DNA from: a virus
IMG/VR virus record: IMGVR_UViG_3300044641_008938
Span: 1-22,953 of that record
DNA: 22,953 nucleotides
Reading direction: 5' to 3' (one strand)
Shown here: piece by piece, positions 7,901 to 15,120 of the stretch
Numbering within the stretch: position 1 is the first letter of the stretch
Layout of the letters: every line of letters begins with the position of its first letter
Position numbers and translations under genes: made by a program
The notes under the pieces: model-generated
Told to the model about the DNA's origin: nothing
The model's input: only the letters and a program-made list of their open reading frames with translations
Databases searched by the model: none

Positions 7901-10710
7901 CAAGCACCTTTACTGCTCTCAACGTAGGTTCCAACAACCAGTTCCTGGTTGCGGATAGCGCCTGCACTGGTGGTCTGAAGTGGTTGACCGCCCAAGGCGC
8001 TCTCCTTTGCGGTTTCACTTGCACAGCAACACCTTTCAACACTGTCCTCGGCGGCTTAGCCGGTGCGGCACTCACGGGTCTCTCCGTAGCCAACACGGCC
8101 ATTGGCTATGCTGCTCTGGACAGCGAGACTTCCGGTGACTTCAACGTTGCAATCGGTCACAATGCTCTGACTGCTCAAAACGGTGCTTCAGGGAACACGG
8201 TTATTGGGGGAAATGCTGGTGCTCAAGTAACAAGTGGTTCTAGCAACACCTTCGTCGGTTGCTCTGCTGGTGACGTTGCAACAACTGGTTCTTTCAACTT
8301 GGCGGTTGGTCCTAACGCCTTGGGCGCTACGACTACGGGATCTTGCAACGTCGCTATCGGGTCTAACTCCCTGCTCGGCGTCACCACCGTTAACTTATTG
8401 ACCGCTGTTGGCGTTAACTCGCTTTGCGGAAACACAACTGGCACACAAAACACAGGCGTCGGTTGGAGCGTTCTAAGCACTAACACAACAGGGTCCAACA
8501 ACACCGCACTTGGCTACCGGGCGGGTGTGGCCCTCAGTGGCAGCAATAACACCATCGTCGGTAATAACGCTGGTGCAGCTCTGGGCGTCGCCTCTGGTAA
8601 CACTCTTATTGGTAACAGTGCTGGTGTTAGCCTTACCACCGGTGCCTGCAACACCCTTGTTGGTGGTTACACTGGTACGACCACACTGAGCAACAACGTC
8701 GTTCTCTCTGACGGTGCCGGAACTATCCGTTTCCAGGCCAACCAGACAGGTGCCTGGTCACCTGACGGCACCAACTTCGGCACAGCTGGTCAGTTCCTCG
8801 CCTCAAACGGTACTGTTGCCGCTCCCTCTTGGTGTACTCTGTCTCTCGCCTGCATTCCTTGCGCCGCCTTTACTACTACTGGACAACTTCTGGCGGGAAC
8901 CGGCTCAAGCACCTTCTCGGCTCTTACGGTCGGTACGAACGGTCAGTTCCTCTCGGCAAATTCAGCTTGTTCTGCAGGGCTAGAGTGGTGCACTCTGTCT
9001 TTGGCTTGTGTTCCTTGTTCCGCCTTTACCGCTGCTGGTCAGTTGCTGGCTGGTACGGGAGCAAACACCTTTACTTCTCTCAACGTTGGCACAAATGGCC
9101 AGGTCCTAATTGCTGACTCCGCTTGCACGAGTGGTGTGAAGTGGGGTGCCTCTCTGCAAGGTTACACTTGTGCCGCCACTCCGTTCAATACGGCTCTGGG
9201 CACGAACGCTGGCGACAGCATTACATCCGGTACTGACAACGTGACCCTTGGCTACAACGCTGGCACCGCGATTACGACAGGCAGTCAGAATGTTGTTATT
9301 GGCAGTGGAGCAGCCGTATCCTCAAACGCCGTTGGCGTAGTTGCCGTCGGATTCTGTTCCGGTCAAGCGTTGACTACGGGTGGATGTATTACCCACATCG
9401 GCTATGTTTCTGGTCGTAATTCTACTGGTGCAAGCAACACCTACGTAGGTGCCTTGACCGGTTGTGCCGCTTCGAATACTTCTGCCTGCGGCACCTTACT
9501 CGGCTTCTGTGCTGGTTCGGCGCTAACAACTGGTAACGGCAACATCTTGGTCGGTTTCCAAACAGGTCGTAACGTCAACAGCGGCGCCAACAACGTTGCC
9601 ATCGGTACAGCTGCCTTCCAGACTGCAACCACAGCCACCAACAACGTCGCTGTTGGTTGTGGCGCTCTGTCAGGTCTCTCCACTTCCTCAGGTAACACCG
9701 CTTTGGGCCACCGGGCGATGCTCAATGCTTCGACGGCGGCGAACAACGTTGCGGTCGGTTGCAATGCAGGTGAACAACTCTCGACCGGATCGAACAACGT
9801 TTTAATCGGGGACAGCGCCGGAGACACAATTACAACGGGCACTCAAAACACCTTCGTCGGTTCTGGCTCTGGCGGTTTGGTTGCTACTACCTCAGAGGGC
9901 AACACGGGCCTTGGTTTCAGTGCCTTGGGTCAAGGTGTTACGTCGGGTGCCTACAACACCGCTGTTGGCAACAGCGCTGGTTTGGCATTGACTTCCGGTG
10001 CCCTCAACACCCTTATCGGTTACACTGCTGGCCAGGCCATCACAACTGGCGGTAGCAACACCCTGGTGGGTCGTTACGTCGGTACCTCCACACTGGCAAA
10101 CAACGTCGTCCTTTCCGACGGTGCTGGCACCATCCGCTTCCAGTCCAACGCCTCTGGCGCTATCAGCCTGGGTGCGGGCGGTACATACGGCACTGCTGGT
10201 CAGATTCTCGTCTCCGGTGGCTCTGGTGCTGCACCTGTTTGGACCAGCTCTGGCACAGCTGCTGCCAACTACGGATCTTTTGTTCGCACAACAACTCAAA
10301 CAAACGCAGGTGGTGCCAGCGGTAACGCAGTTTCGTATGACACCACAAGTTCGGCAAATAACTTCTCGATCGTGAGTGGGTCTCGGATCACGGCAGCGGT
10401 GGCTGGAACCTACCAGATCTTGGCCAGTTTGCAGGTTCAAAAGACGGATGCTGGCTCAGACGATGTCAATTTCTGGATCAAAAAGAACGGCGTCAACGAA
10501 CCAAACTCTGCTTACAACCTAACTCTTCAAGGAAGCGGCGCTGCCCAACTCGGTTACATTAACTGGGTGGTTACTCTGGCCGCTGGGGAGTATGTGGAAC
10601 TGTGGTGGTACTCCGCAGACGCTAACGCTCGTCTTCTGACCGACCCCGCTGTTGCCCCCTACCCTGCTGTGCCCGCTTCAGGGTTCATTATTCACCCGAT
10701 GGGCGCCTAA
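4966..10710 (+). CDS. Giant tail fibre, YadA-head-like repeats with C1q-like C-terminus
   Basis: 1914 residues. N-terminal 50 residues carry a fibre attachment pattern (SLLPGQIAFNITDKILYVGD). Residues about 200-950 are Ala/Thr/Ser-rich shaft with repeated units of the type ALPKAGGTMxG, TANAVKxxYD and LAGTGxxTxxALxVG. Residues about 1019-1257 and 1399-1725 contain many short repeats of the form NTxxGxxAGxxxTxGxxN, as in the left-handed beta-roll of trimeric autotransporter heads; each block ends in a near-identical NNVVLSDGAGTIRFQ segment. Three copies of a module WCTLSLAC(V/I)PC start at residues 954, 1289 and 1341, giving unusually many cysteines. Residues about 1768-1914 resemble a C1q/TNF-like jelly roll, a common receptor-binding tip. 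The protein is probably a homotrimeric adhesin. Start ATG lacks a Shine-Dalgarno. The C-terminal fold call is the least certain part. Confidence 0.85.
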   Translation: MALTVQNLRAIGNGVEPASLLPGQIAFNITDKILYVGDGSNTKTSFDGTQASGVPGEGWYSMPMDFASLGDYYVVNPEVYGDTPTDQQVLTWSDAYNHPIWTSGGGGGSNQVYITDNATVAAASGATVSDKITTAIGVASPDEGNVTIVTGLPDDVYEGLYFFTTEWVRGASYAYPSASEVIYDNTAHPGLTATVQGAISDLDDGLAATTAIANTANSTANSALSIASAALPKAGGTMVGTIVARNIDIQTSYFLQFNGGGDGQIFGITDSTVFNSSTTAASAKAVADTYAVAAAALPVAGGIMTGPITFAAGQIFPVSGIQDATYIQKGVVQVGTNIDVLGGVISVATSSLGNLGVVQLNNLTNSTSTSQAATANAVKLTYDLATNANNTANAAVPRASYTASGDLVVGTGAGTFTHLTAGPADYILASTGAGTLAWVSQSEGDVTGVTGTAPVTVDNLDPQNPIIGVNQATTATTGVVQVDVLGNINIASGVITVPNASTTVRGAVQLYNGVDSGSTTLALTAAQGQFLQGQIDTLTLSNSVILAGGYDATTGLVDGVTSQGTTAGFADGFAPPAADATTVDHYLICTAAGNNPSAMENGDWLLAVETSPGVYAYQVLGVGARPAVASYTQVGVTQLADGAAVLAGTADSLAITPQALQDNVIDSVTTANSNQIASATAVKTANDNALAAQSTANAALPKAGGTMTGSIVAHDVNVQTGYSILFANGLSGTVNAVSDSTSTTSSTTAASSTAVKAAYDAGAAAIPCSTITATGDILAGVGAVPTALPVGTDGQVLVANSACATGLEWVTDVPGDVTSVSGTSPITVDNTDPQNPAVGIDAASVLQPGAVQLDDTVTSISVTEAATANAAKTAYDAGVQGQADAAAAQVTADQAVLDAAAAQATADAAVPCASFTALGEILAGTGSGTYSALPVGANGQFLAANSGTGTGLEWCTLSLACVPCSAFTAAGQLLAGTGTSTFTALNVGSNNQFLVADSACTGGLKWLTAQGALLCGFTCTATPFNTVLGGLAGAALTGLSVANTAIGYAALDSETSGDFNVAIGHNALTAQNGASGNTVIGGNAGAQVTSGSSNTFVGCSAGDVATTGSFNLAVGPNALGATTTGSCNVAIGSNSLLGVTTVNLLTAVGVNSLCGNTTGTQNTGVGWSVLSTNTTGSNNTALGYRAGVALSGSNNTIVGNNAGAALGVASGNTLIGNSAGVSLTTGACNTLVGGYTGTTTLSNNVVLSDGAGTIRFQANQTGAWSPDGTNFGTAGQFLASNGTVAAPSWCTLSLACIPCAAFTTTGQLLAGTGSSTFSALTVGTNGQFLSANSACSAGLEWCTLSLACVPCSAFTAAGQLLAGTGANTFTSLNVGTNGQVLIADSACTSGVKWGASLQGYTCAATPFNTALGTNAGDSITSGTDNVTLGYNAGTAITTGSQNVVIGSGAAVSSNAVGVVAVGFCSGQALTTGGCITHIGYVSGRNSTGASNTYVGALTGCAASNTSACGTLLGFCAGSALTTGNGNILVGFQTGRNVNSGANNVAIGTAAFQTATTATNNVAVGCGALSGLSTSSGNTALGHRAMLNASTAANNVAVGCNAGEQLSTGSNNVLIGDSAGDTITTGTQNTFVGSGSGGLVATTSEGNTGLGFSALGQGVTSGAYNTAVGNSAGLALTSGALNTLIGYTAGQAITTGGSNTLVGRYVGTSTLANNVVLSDGAGTIRFQSNASGAISLGAGGTYGTAGQILVSGGSGAAPVWTSSGTAAANYGSFVRTTTQTNAGGASGNAVSYDTTSSANNFSIVSGSRITAAVAGTYQILASLQVQKTDAGSDDVNFWIKKNGVNEPNSAYNLTLQGSGAAQLGYINWVVTLAAGEYVELWWYSADANARLLTDPAVAPYPAVPASGFIIHPMGA
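8020..8745 (+). repeat. First block of YadA-head-like repeats inside the fibre gene
   Basis: Within the fibre gene, coding repeats of roughly 20-25 codons follow the pattern N-x-x-x-G-x-x-A/S-G/L with intervening T-T/S-G-S. The block begins after a Cys-containing segment with TPFNTVLGG and ends with NNVVLSDGAGTIRFQ. It is paralogous to the block at 9160-10140. Confidence 0.75.
9160..10145 (+). repeat. Second block of YadA-head-like repeats inside the fibre gene
   Basis: This block repeats the architecture of the first: a Cys-containing entry with TPFNTALG, a longer run of NTxxGxxAG-type units, and a closing NNVVLSDGAGTIRFQ at about 10105-10142. The DNA of the two blocks differs at many third positions, so the duplication is not recent. 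Confidence 0.75.
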
Positions 10711-10721
10711 CTTATCTCACT

Positions 10722-10747
10722 GGGCACCTTCGGGTGCCCTTTGTTTT
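10722..10747 (+). terminator. Rho-independent terminator with UUCG loop
   Basis: GGGCACC pairs perfectly with GGTGCCC around a TTCG tetraloop and is followed by TTTGTTTT. It lies 11 bases after the fibre stop codon and 12 bases before the next promoter-like motif, so it separates the fibre unit from the terminase unit. Confidence 0.93.
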
Positions 10748-10759
10748 GCGAGGCAAACC

Positions 10760-10771
10760 GGGTAAAACTTG
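10760..10771 (+). promoter_or_regulatory. GGGTAAAA promoter-like motif (copy 3)
   Basis: GGGTAAAACTTG lies directly downstream of the terminator and 31 bases before the TTG at 10791. The usual spacing of the other copies supports that TTG as the start codon. Confidence 0.6.
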
Positions 10772-10790
10772 CTATCTGCCGTGAAGTAAC

Positions 10791-12035
10791 TTGGAGTTGA
10801 GTACGATTACGCGTATCGAGCAGTACATCTGCGACGCTCTGATTGCGAGTCCGTTGATTCCGATCAGCGTCAATGTGCTGCGCCTTGCTGACGTCATTGA
10901 CAGGGAGGGTGTTGTCAGTCAGACCAATAATATTGTCGTTCGCTATACTGGTGCAAGTAACACGGTCAAGAATCGAGTTCCGATGGTATTTGAGCGTTCC
11001 ATGAGGTTCGAGTTGAACTTCAGCGCACAAAACTATCTGACCTCGTCAGGTCACGATTTCGCGACTCAGTTGCTGACGGGAGCTTTCATCACCCTGAACG
11101 GTAGCGTCCCCGGGGGCGCCTATGTGCAAGTCATTGAACCGTTCGTGTGTGCCAGCGAGGATTTCACTGGGCTGACGGACCAAAGCCAGTACACATACAC
11201 TCAAGTCTATCAGCTAATCATTGAGGAGGCGTTGCCAGTAATTGCATTAGATCCTTGCGTTCAGCGTGGTGATTGCCGTCAGATCTTCCCCGCTCTCGGA
11301 GTTGAAACTAAGCTGCCCCTTGGTGGTATCTTGGACGAGGCCTCCGGGGACATCTATGTTCCCTCCTATCCCTTCAGTGGAACAGAGGGTGAGCCTTGCA
11401 ACATGCAGCCTGTGGAGGATTACGACGCTTGCTATGGCGTCCGCTGGTCAAACGAACTGACTCAAAGTGGCAACTGGGTGTTTATTTGTGACCCCGATTG
11501 TGTGTTCATCGAAGACCCCCTTGGCCAACCGATTTATCTCCTTTCCAATAATAACTACACCGAGGACGGCCGCTTGGTCGTCACAGTGTTCGACGCGGAG
11601 ACCGATGAGCCGCTGCGCGAAGTTTTCTACTGCAACACGGGTAAGAAGCTCGCCCGTTACGCAATTGAACTCTGGAATGACACCGTGGCGAAAAGTGGAG
11701 CCATCTCCGCCAAAGCCGTCAAGGATGCCAGCTGGTTCCAGAGCATGAACGTGGGTGAGTTCGCTGTGGTCAAGGGGGGATACCAGTTCATCTACGTGGA
11801 TCCCCTGAGCCCGGAAGCCCCTCAACTTTATTTGGATGGGGGTATTCTAATCGGGATCCAAAGTCAAACCTTTATTCAGACACCTAAGGGTAGATTTTAC
11901 TATGTGGGCCAGTCTCCGCAAGGGAAAGGGTGGATGCTCGAGGGAACTTTTGAGCTGGCCTCTATCAACTCCCTCTGGAAACTTGGTTGCCTACCTTGCT
12001 CAGACGGTCTGAATGTTCCTCCGCAACCTTGCTAA
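10791..12035 (+). CDS. Tail completion / structural protein candidate
   Basis: 414 residues from a TTG start; a second in-frame TTG at 10797 is possible, but 10791 keeps the 31-base spacing to the motif. The N-terminal 150 residues (ITRIEQYICDALIASPL, then an extended-strand region and YTQVYQLIIEEALP) loosely resemble Mu gp37-like tail-terminator proteins, which normally follow a gp36/DUF1320 gene. The remaining 260 residues are beta-rich with about a dozen Cys, several as pairs separated by three to five residues (CDPDC, CLPC), and I do not recognise them. It overlaps the next gene by one base (TAATG). The gp37 analogy is tentative. Confidence 0.65.
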   Translation: MELSTITRIEQYICDALIASPLIPISVNVLRLADVIDREGVVSQTNNIVVRYTGASNTVKNRVPMVFERSMRFELNFSAQNYLTSSGHDFATQLLTGAFITLNGSVPGGAYVQVIEPFVCASEDFTGLTDQSQYTYTQVYQLIIEEALPVIALDPCVQRGDCRQIFPALGVETKLPLGGILDEASGDIYVPSYPFSGTEGEPCNMQPVEDYDACYGVRWSNELTQSGNWVFICDPDCVFIEDPLGQPIYLLSNNNYTEDGRLVVTVFDAETDEPLREVFYCNTGKKLARYAIELWNDTVAKSGAISAKAVKDASWFQSMNVGEFAVVKGGYQFIYVDPLSPEAPQLYLDGGILIGIQSQTFIQTPKGRFYYVGQSPQGKGWMLEGTFELASINSLWKLGCLPCSDGLNVPPQPC

Positions 12036-12193
12036 TGCAATCCGCTCAGCAACTCTGGAATAGCTACCATGCAGCTGTAGCTGCGGGTAACACTGATTTG
12101 GCAAAGCGTATCTTGCGCTCCCTGCACGGTTACAAAGGCAATCCCCCGCCGACACGTGGTGGGTGTGCCAAATGCAAACGGAGACTATTCTAA
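12035..12193 (+). CDS. Small protein with CxxC motif
   Basis: 52 residues, with an ATG overlapping the previous TAA by one base and its own TAA overlapping the next ATG by one base, so it is translationally coupled on both sides. The N-terminal half is helical (MQSAQQLWNSYHAAVAAGN), the C-terminal half is basic with CAKCKRRLF. A single CxxC pair could be half of a zinc site completed in a dimer. Function unknown; its position just before the terminase genes is the only clue. Confidence 0.65.
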   Translation: MQSAQQLWNSYHAAVAAGNTDLAKRILRSLHGYKGNPPPTRGGCAKCKRRLF

Positions 12194-12471
12194 TGGAAGA
12201 CCGCAAAGACGAAGTTGTAAAACAAAAGGAATTTCTGGCTCAAGAGGCCCTGAAAGTTGCCAACGAGGCTATCGGTCTGCTTCAAGATCAAATGTCCGAG
12301 TGCTCTACTCGGGATCTGGTTCAGATTTTTACAGCATCCGTAAAAGCTCACCGGGAGATTACGGAGGATATTGTGTTGCTTACCGCGAAGGAAGCACCCT
12401 CCGAACAAGAGCTTGCTAAGGAGTATGACGGAAAGGTCGAAGAGCTTCTGAAGCGAATCAGCAACTTCTAA
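12193..12471 (+). CDS. Putative small terminase subunit
   Basis: 92 residues, highly charged and predicted to be almost entirely helical (DEVVKQKEFLAQEALKVANE, then DLVQIFTASVKAHREI and a final helix ELAKEYDGKVEELLKRI). A GGAG lies eight bases before the ATG. It ends one base before the large terminase gene, the classical place for TerS, and its size and helical oligomer-like design fit that role. I see no clear helix-turn-helix DNA-binding motif, so the call depends mostly on position. Confidence 0.6.
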   Translation: MEDRKDEVVKQKEFLAQEALKVANEAIGLLQDQMSECSTRDLVQIFTASVKAHREITEDIVLLTAKEAPSEQELAKEYDGKVEELLKRISNF

Positions 12472-12472
12472 C

Positions 12473-14224
12473 ATGCGACCCATACTCACTAAAGCCAGTT
12501 TGCTCGATGAGCACAGCACCTGGCGAACCTACATTCGTGGCATTCAAGAATTGATTGTGATGGAAGCTCCGGGTTCCGTCATTGAGGAATATAAGTATAA
12601 GGCAGCCCAGGGTTGTTTCCTGGCCTTTTGCGACATCATGAAAAAAGGCGACCTCAAGGTCGTCGCATTTCATGAGATTATCGCGTCTGCATTCGAGGAT
12701 CTTGCCAATAGGCGCTATCGACGCCTCATCGTGTCATGTCCTCCGCGATCCGGAAAGTCGATGCTTGCCTCGATGTTCGTGGCTTGGTTGCTCGGCCGTG
12801 ACCAGATGACACAGCACATTATCGCATCTTACGGTCAACAACTTTCGAACAAGTTCTTCCGGGATGCCATCGCGATGATGAAGGCTCCGGAGTTTCGTAA
12901 AATCTTCCCGGAGTGGAAGGGTTTTGCCCCTGACTCCAAGTATGACATGCTGGGTGGCGGATACATTCTGCCTACCTCCGTGGGTGGTGTGTTGACTGGC
13001 TTTACTGCCGGAACCACAAACATCACGAGCCCTGGCGTCGGCGCCATGATCGTGGACGACCCTCTCAAGGACTCCACCTCGAAAGCCGCACTCGACGAAC
13101 TCGAGTCATGGTGGGGTGAGCAGGCCTCTACCCGACGCACCAACAACTGGTGTCAGTTGGTCATTGCCACGAGATTCCACGAGAGAGACCTTCACGGTGT
13201 TCTCATTGAGAATGACGGATTGTATGACGAGGAAGATAACCCCAACGGATGGCGATGGGTCAACATCGCGGGCCTTATCGAGACCCCGGAACAAGCAGAT
13301 AATGATCCCCTGGAGCGAGAACTGGGGGAATCTCATTGGCCCAGTAACACCGCATTCACGGTGGACATGCTCATGGCTCAGAAGAAAACCATGGGTTCCT
13401 ATGCCTTTTCCGCACTGTATCAGGGCCACCCAGTGGCCGCAGAGGGGCAGATCATTAAGGACAGCTGGATTTGCTGTATGGAACAGAGTGAGTGCCCAGG
13501 CTTCGACTTGACTTGGCTTGCAGTTGACTGCGCGTTCTCCGAGAAAGAAATGGCGGACGAAACTGCCATTTGTGTGGCCTCAATCTCCCACCGGTTTCCC
13601 GGCATAGTTTACATTCGTGAGATTATAACTGGCAGACTAGGATTCCCTGACCTCATTGCCAAAGTGAAGCACCTGTACGCCTACTATGACGCACGCACCC
13701 TGTGCATCGAGAAGGCGGCTTCCGGTCAGTCCTTGATTCAAATGTTGAAGCGGGAGGCAAAGATTCCAATTGAGGAAATGAAGCCACTCAAGTCTAAGAC
13801 CGTGCGTCTCCAGGCGGTAGCGCCTCTCATGGAGTTTAGTCGGGTGAAGTTTGTCCAAGGGGACTGGATCGAGCCTTTTGTAAAGGAGCTCACGGCTTTC
13901 CCCTACGTTAAGCATGACGACCGCACAGACTCATTCACTTGGGCATTAACTTATTACTCCATGAAGCTGGATACGGTTGACCGGGGGATCCAAGATTCTA
14001 TCATACAGAATAAGCGCTTCTACGGGGATCTCACCCGCTCGGGGTTCAACAACAAAAATGTGTTTGAGAATCTTTCCCGCGGAAGGTTGAGAATGTTTCC
14101 AGCCGACCACATGTTTAATGACCCTGACTATGACTCCGTGAGTGGTGAAGCTGACAGCCGGTCTTCATTCCTTAGGGGCATTCGTGGAGGGTCTCGAAAC
14201 ATTGGGTGGGACACTGAATTGTAA
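12473..14224 (+). CDS. terL: Terminase large subunit (ATPase-nuclease packaging motor)
   Basis: 583 residues. The ATPase domain shows Walker A CPPRSGKS (89-96), Walker B MIVDDP (192-197) and the coupling segment IATRFHERDL (231-240). The RNase H-like nuclease shows the expected acids: Asp352 in LAVDCAFSE, Glu413 in LCIEKAASGQ and the cluster HDDRTDSFTWAL (481-492). It cuts concatemeric DNA and drives it into the prohead with ATP. About 85 residues follow the nuclease domain (RSGFNNKNVFENLSRGR and a Ser/Gly-rich tail) and may bind portal. The sequence resembles the Terminase_6 type rather than T4 gp17. No Shine-Dalgarno is seen. The family is certain; packaging mode (cos, pac) cannot be told from this. 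Confidence 0.97.
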   Translation: MRPILTKASLLDEHSTWRTYIRGIQELIVMEAPGSVIEEYKYKAAQGCFLAFCDIMKKGDLKVVAFHEIIASAFEDLANRRYRRLIVSCPPRSGKSMLASMFVAWLLGRDQMTQHIIASYGQQLSNKFFRDAIAMMKAPEFRKIFPEWKGFAPDSKYDMLGGGYILPTSVGGVLTGFTAGTTNITSPGVGAMIVDDPLKDSTSKAALDELESWWGEQASTRRTNNWCQLVIATRFHERDLHGVLIENDGLYDEEDNPNGWRWVNIAGLIETPEQADNDPLERELGESHWPSNTAFTVDMLMAQKKTMGSYAFSALYQGHPVAAEGQIIKDSWICCMEQSECPGFDLTWLAVDCAFSEKEMADETAICVASISHRFPGIVYIREIITGRLGFPDLIAKVKHLYAYYDARTLCIEKAASGQSLIQMLKREAKIPIEEMKPLKSKTVRLQAVAPLMEFSRVKFVQGDWIEPFVKELTAFPYVKHDDRTDSFTWALTYYSMKLDTVDRGIQDSIIQNKRFYGDLTRSGFNNKNVFENLSRGRLRMFPADHMFNDPDYDSVSGEADSRSSFLRGIRGGSRNIGWDTEL

Positions 14225-14242
14225 TTTACTCTGGTAGGTTAG

Positions 14243-14252
14243 AGGTAAAATA
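14243..14252 (+). promoter_or_regulatory. Promoter-like motif, AGGTAAAATA variant with short spacing
   Basis: AGGTAAAATA lies 14 bases before the ATG at 14257, half the usual distance. Like the element at 3791 it precedes a homing-type endonuclease, and initiation there would leave almost no leader. Confidence 0.4.
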
Positions 14253-14256
14253 AGCC

Positions 14257-14787
14257 ATGAAGCACAGTCACCACATAAAACCCAGATATGAGGGTGGTTC
14301 AGACGACCCTGAAAACCTTGTGGAGCTGACCCCCACTCAACACGCAATGTGGCACTATGCCGAATGGTTCAGAAAAAATAATCTAGAAGATTATTTGGCA
14401 TGGAAGGGTCTTGTTGGTCACATAGGGAAAGAAGACATCCTCCTGGAAATAGCACTGGAAAATGGAAGAAAACTTCAAGAGTGGTTAAAAAACAATCCGG
14501 TAAAGAGAGCCAAGTCGTCGGAAACCAAGAAGAAAATCTCCCAATCAATGGTTAAATATAGGCGAGAAAAGGATATACCCCGATTGCCTCCTCCGGTCGG
14601 AAGTAGAGGGATTAGGGGGAGAAAACCAAAACCGGTTGAACTTACCTCCCCGTGCGAAAATTTTGCCCTGGTGTTTGAGTCTGCTGTAAAAGCAGGGGAA
14701 TGCCTAAACCTGAACCCCAGCGCCATTACAAAATGTGCCAGAGGTGTGTGGACCAACACGGGCGGTTGGAGAGTTCGTTACATTTAG
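14257..14787 (+). CDS. HNH homing-type endonuclease with NUMOD3/NUMOD1-like modules
   Basis: 176 residues. The HNH nuclease begins at once: MKHSHHIKPRYEGGSDDPEN supplies His5-His6, followed by NLVELTPTQHAMWHY with the Asn and later His of the motif. Residues about 85-105 (SSETKKKISQSMVKYRR) match a NUMOD3-type DNA-binding repeat. Residues about 130-176 (FALVFESAVKAGECLNLNPS, then ITKCARG and a final GGWRVRYI) match a NUMOD1/IENR1-like helix-turn-helix. The A-rich codon use differs from the neighbouring terminase gene, supporting mobility. HNH proteins beside TerL can assist packaging in other phages, but this modular design fits a freestanding homing endonuclease better. No intron or intein boundaries were seen. 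Confidence 0.88.
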   Translation: MKHSHHIKPRYEGGSDDPENLVELTPTQHAMWHYAEWFRKNNLEDYLAWKGLVGHIGKEDILLEIALENGRKLQEWLKNNPVKRAKSSETKKKISQSMVKYRREKDIPRLPPPVGSRGIRGRKPKPVELTSPCENFALVFESAVKAGECLNLNPSAITKCARGVWTNTGGWRVRYI

Positions 14788-14814
14788 TGGTGATTGGTAA
14801 CCACCACGATAATA

Positions 14815-14825
14815 AAATAAAAGTT
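14815..14825 (+). promoter_or_regulatory. Weak promoter-like motif (AAATAAAAGTT)
   Basis: AAATAAAAGTT keeps the TAAAAG core and lies 34 bases before the ATG at 14849, but lacks the GGG. It sits in an A/T-rich stretch and could be a degenerate member of the series or chance. Confidence 0.25.
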
Positions 14826-14826
14826 G

Positions 14827-14842
14827 CTGTTGTTCACAACAG
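14827..14842 (+). other. Perfect leader hairpin upstream of small gene
   Basis: CTGTTG pairs perfectly with CAACAG around a TTCA loop and ends six bases before the ATG at 14849. There is no T-tract, so it is not a terminator. In the mRNA leader it could affect stability or ribosome entry. Confidence 0.5.
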
Positions 14843-14848
14843 ATTACC

Positions 14849-15040
14849 ATGGCACTGAATCCTGTTGACCGTAATGCTAAACTCATGCAACAAGAGTTCG
14901 GCACAAGAGTTTTAATTACTGACCTGGCTGCTGACCGCTATCTTGAGAAAGCCGCTAAAGAAAACCCCAGCCAAAAGAAATTTACCGAGTTCTGCGGAAA
15001 GCAAAACGGTTGGGACGACTACACCGAGCGCTGGCACTGA
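14849..15040 (+). CDS. Small protein of unknown function
   Basis: 63 residues starting Met-Ala, helical and charged (MALNPVDRNAKLMQQEFGTR, then an Asp/Ala-rich helix and DDYTERWH at the end). No Cys, no membrane segment. It is a single-gene unit between an HNH endonuclease and the PhoH gene. The conventional ATGGC start and a hairpin-containing leader support it as real. I do not recognise a family. Confidence 0.65.
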   Translation: MALNPVDRNAKLMQQEFGTRVLITDLAADRYLEKAAKENPSQKKFTEFCGKQNGWDDYTERWH

Positions 15041-15088
15041 GTATATTCAGTGGTTGCTAGAGAGGGAAGCATGGTGGACCCTGTAGCC

Positions 15089-15100
15089 GGGTAAAAGTAT
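15089..15100 (+). promoter_or_regulatory. GGGTAAAA promoter-like motif (copy 4)
   Basis: GGGTAAAAGTAT lies 32 bases before the ATG of the PhoH gene in the 80-base gap that precedes it. No Shine-Dalgarno lies near the ATG. It would drive a unit running to about 18255. Confidence 0.6.
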
Positions 15101-15120
15101 GGGTCGGCTGCAGTCCTCCA

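Noticed and set aside
8020-10145. Regular repeats considered as a CRISPR array or tandem DNA satellite
   Set aside because: The repeats are in-frame, imperfect at the DNA level and make coherent adhesin-like protein; there are no identical direct repeats with unique spacers.
9892-10440. Minus-strand frame of 182 codons within the fibre gene
   Set aside because: It is a shadow of the Gly/Thr/Ala repeats of the fibre; similar shadows occur at 5272-5757 and 6073-6567.
14787-14807. Hairpin after the HNH gene as a terminator
   Set aside because: It has a nine-base loop and is followed by an A-rich, not T-rich, stretch on the + strand.
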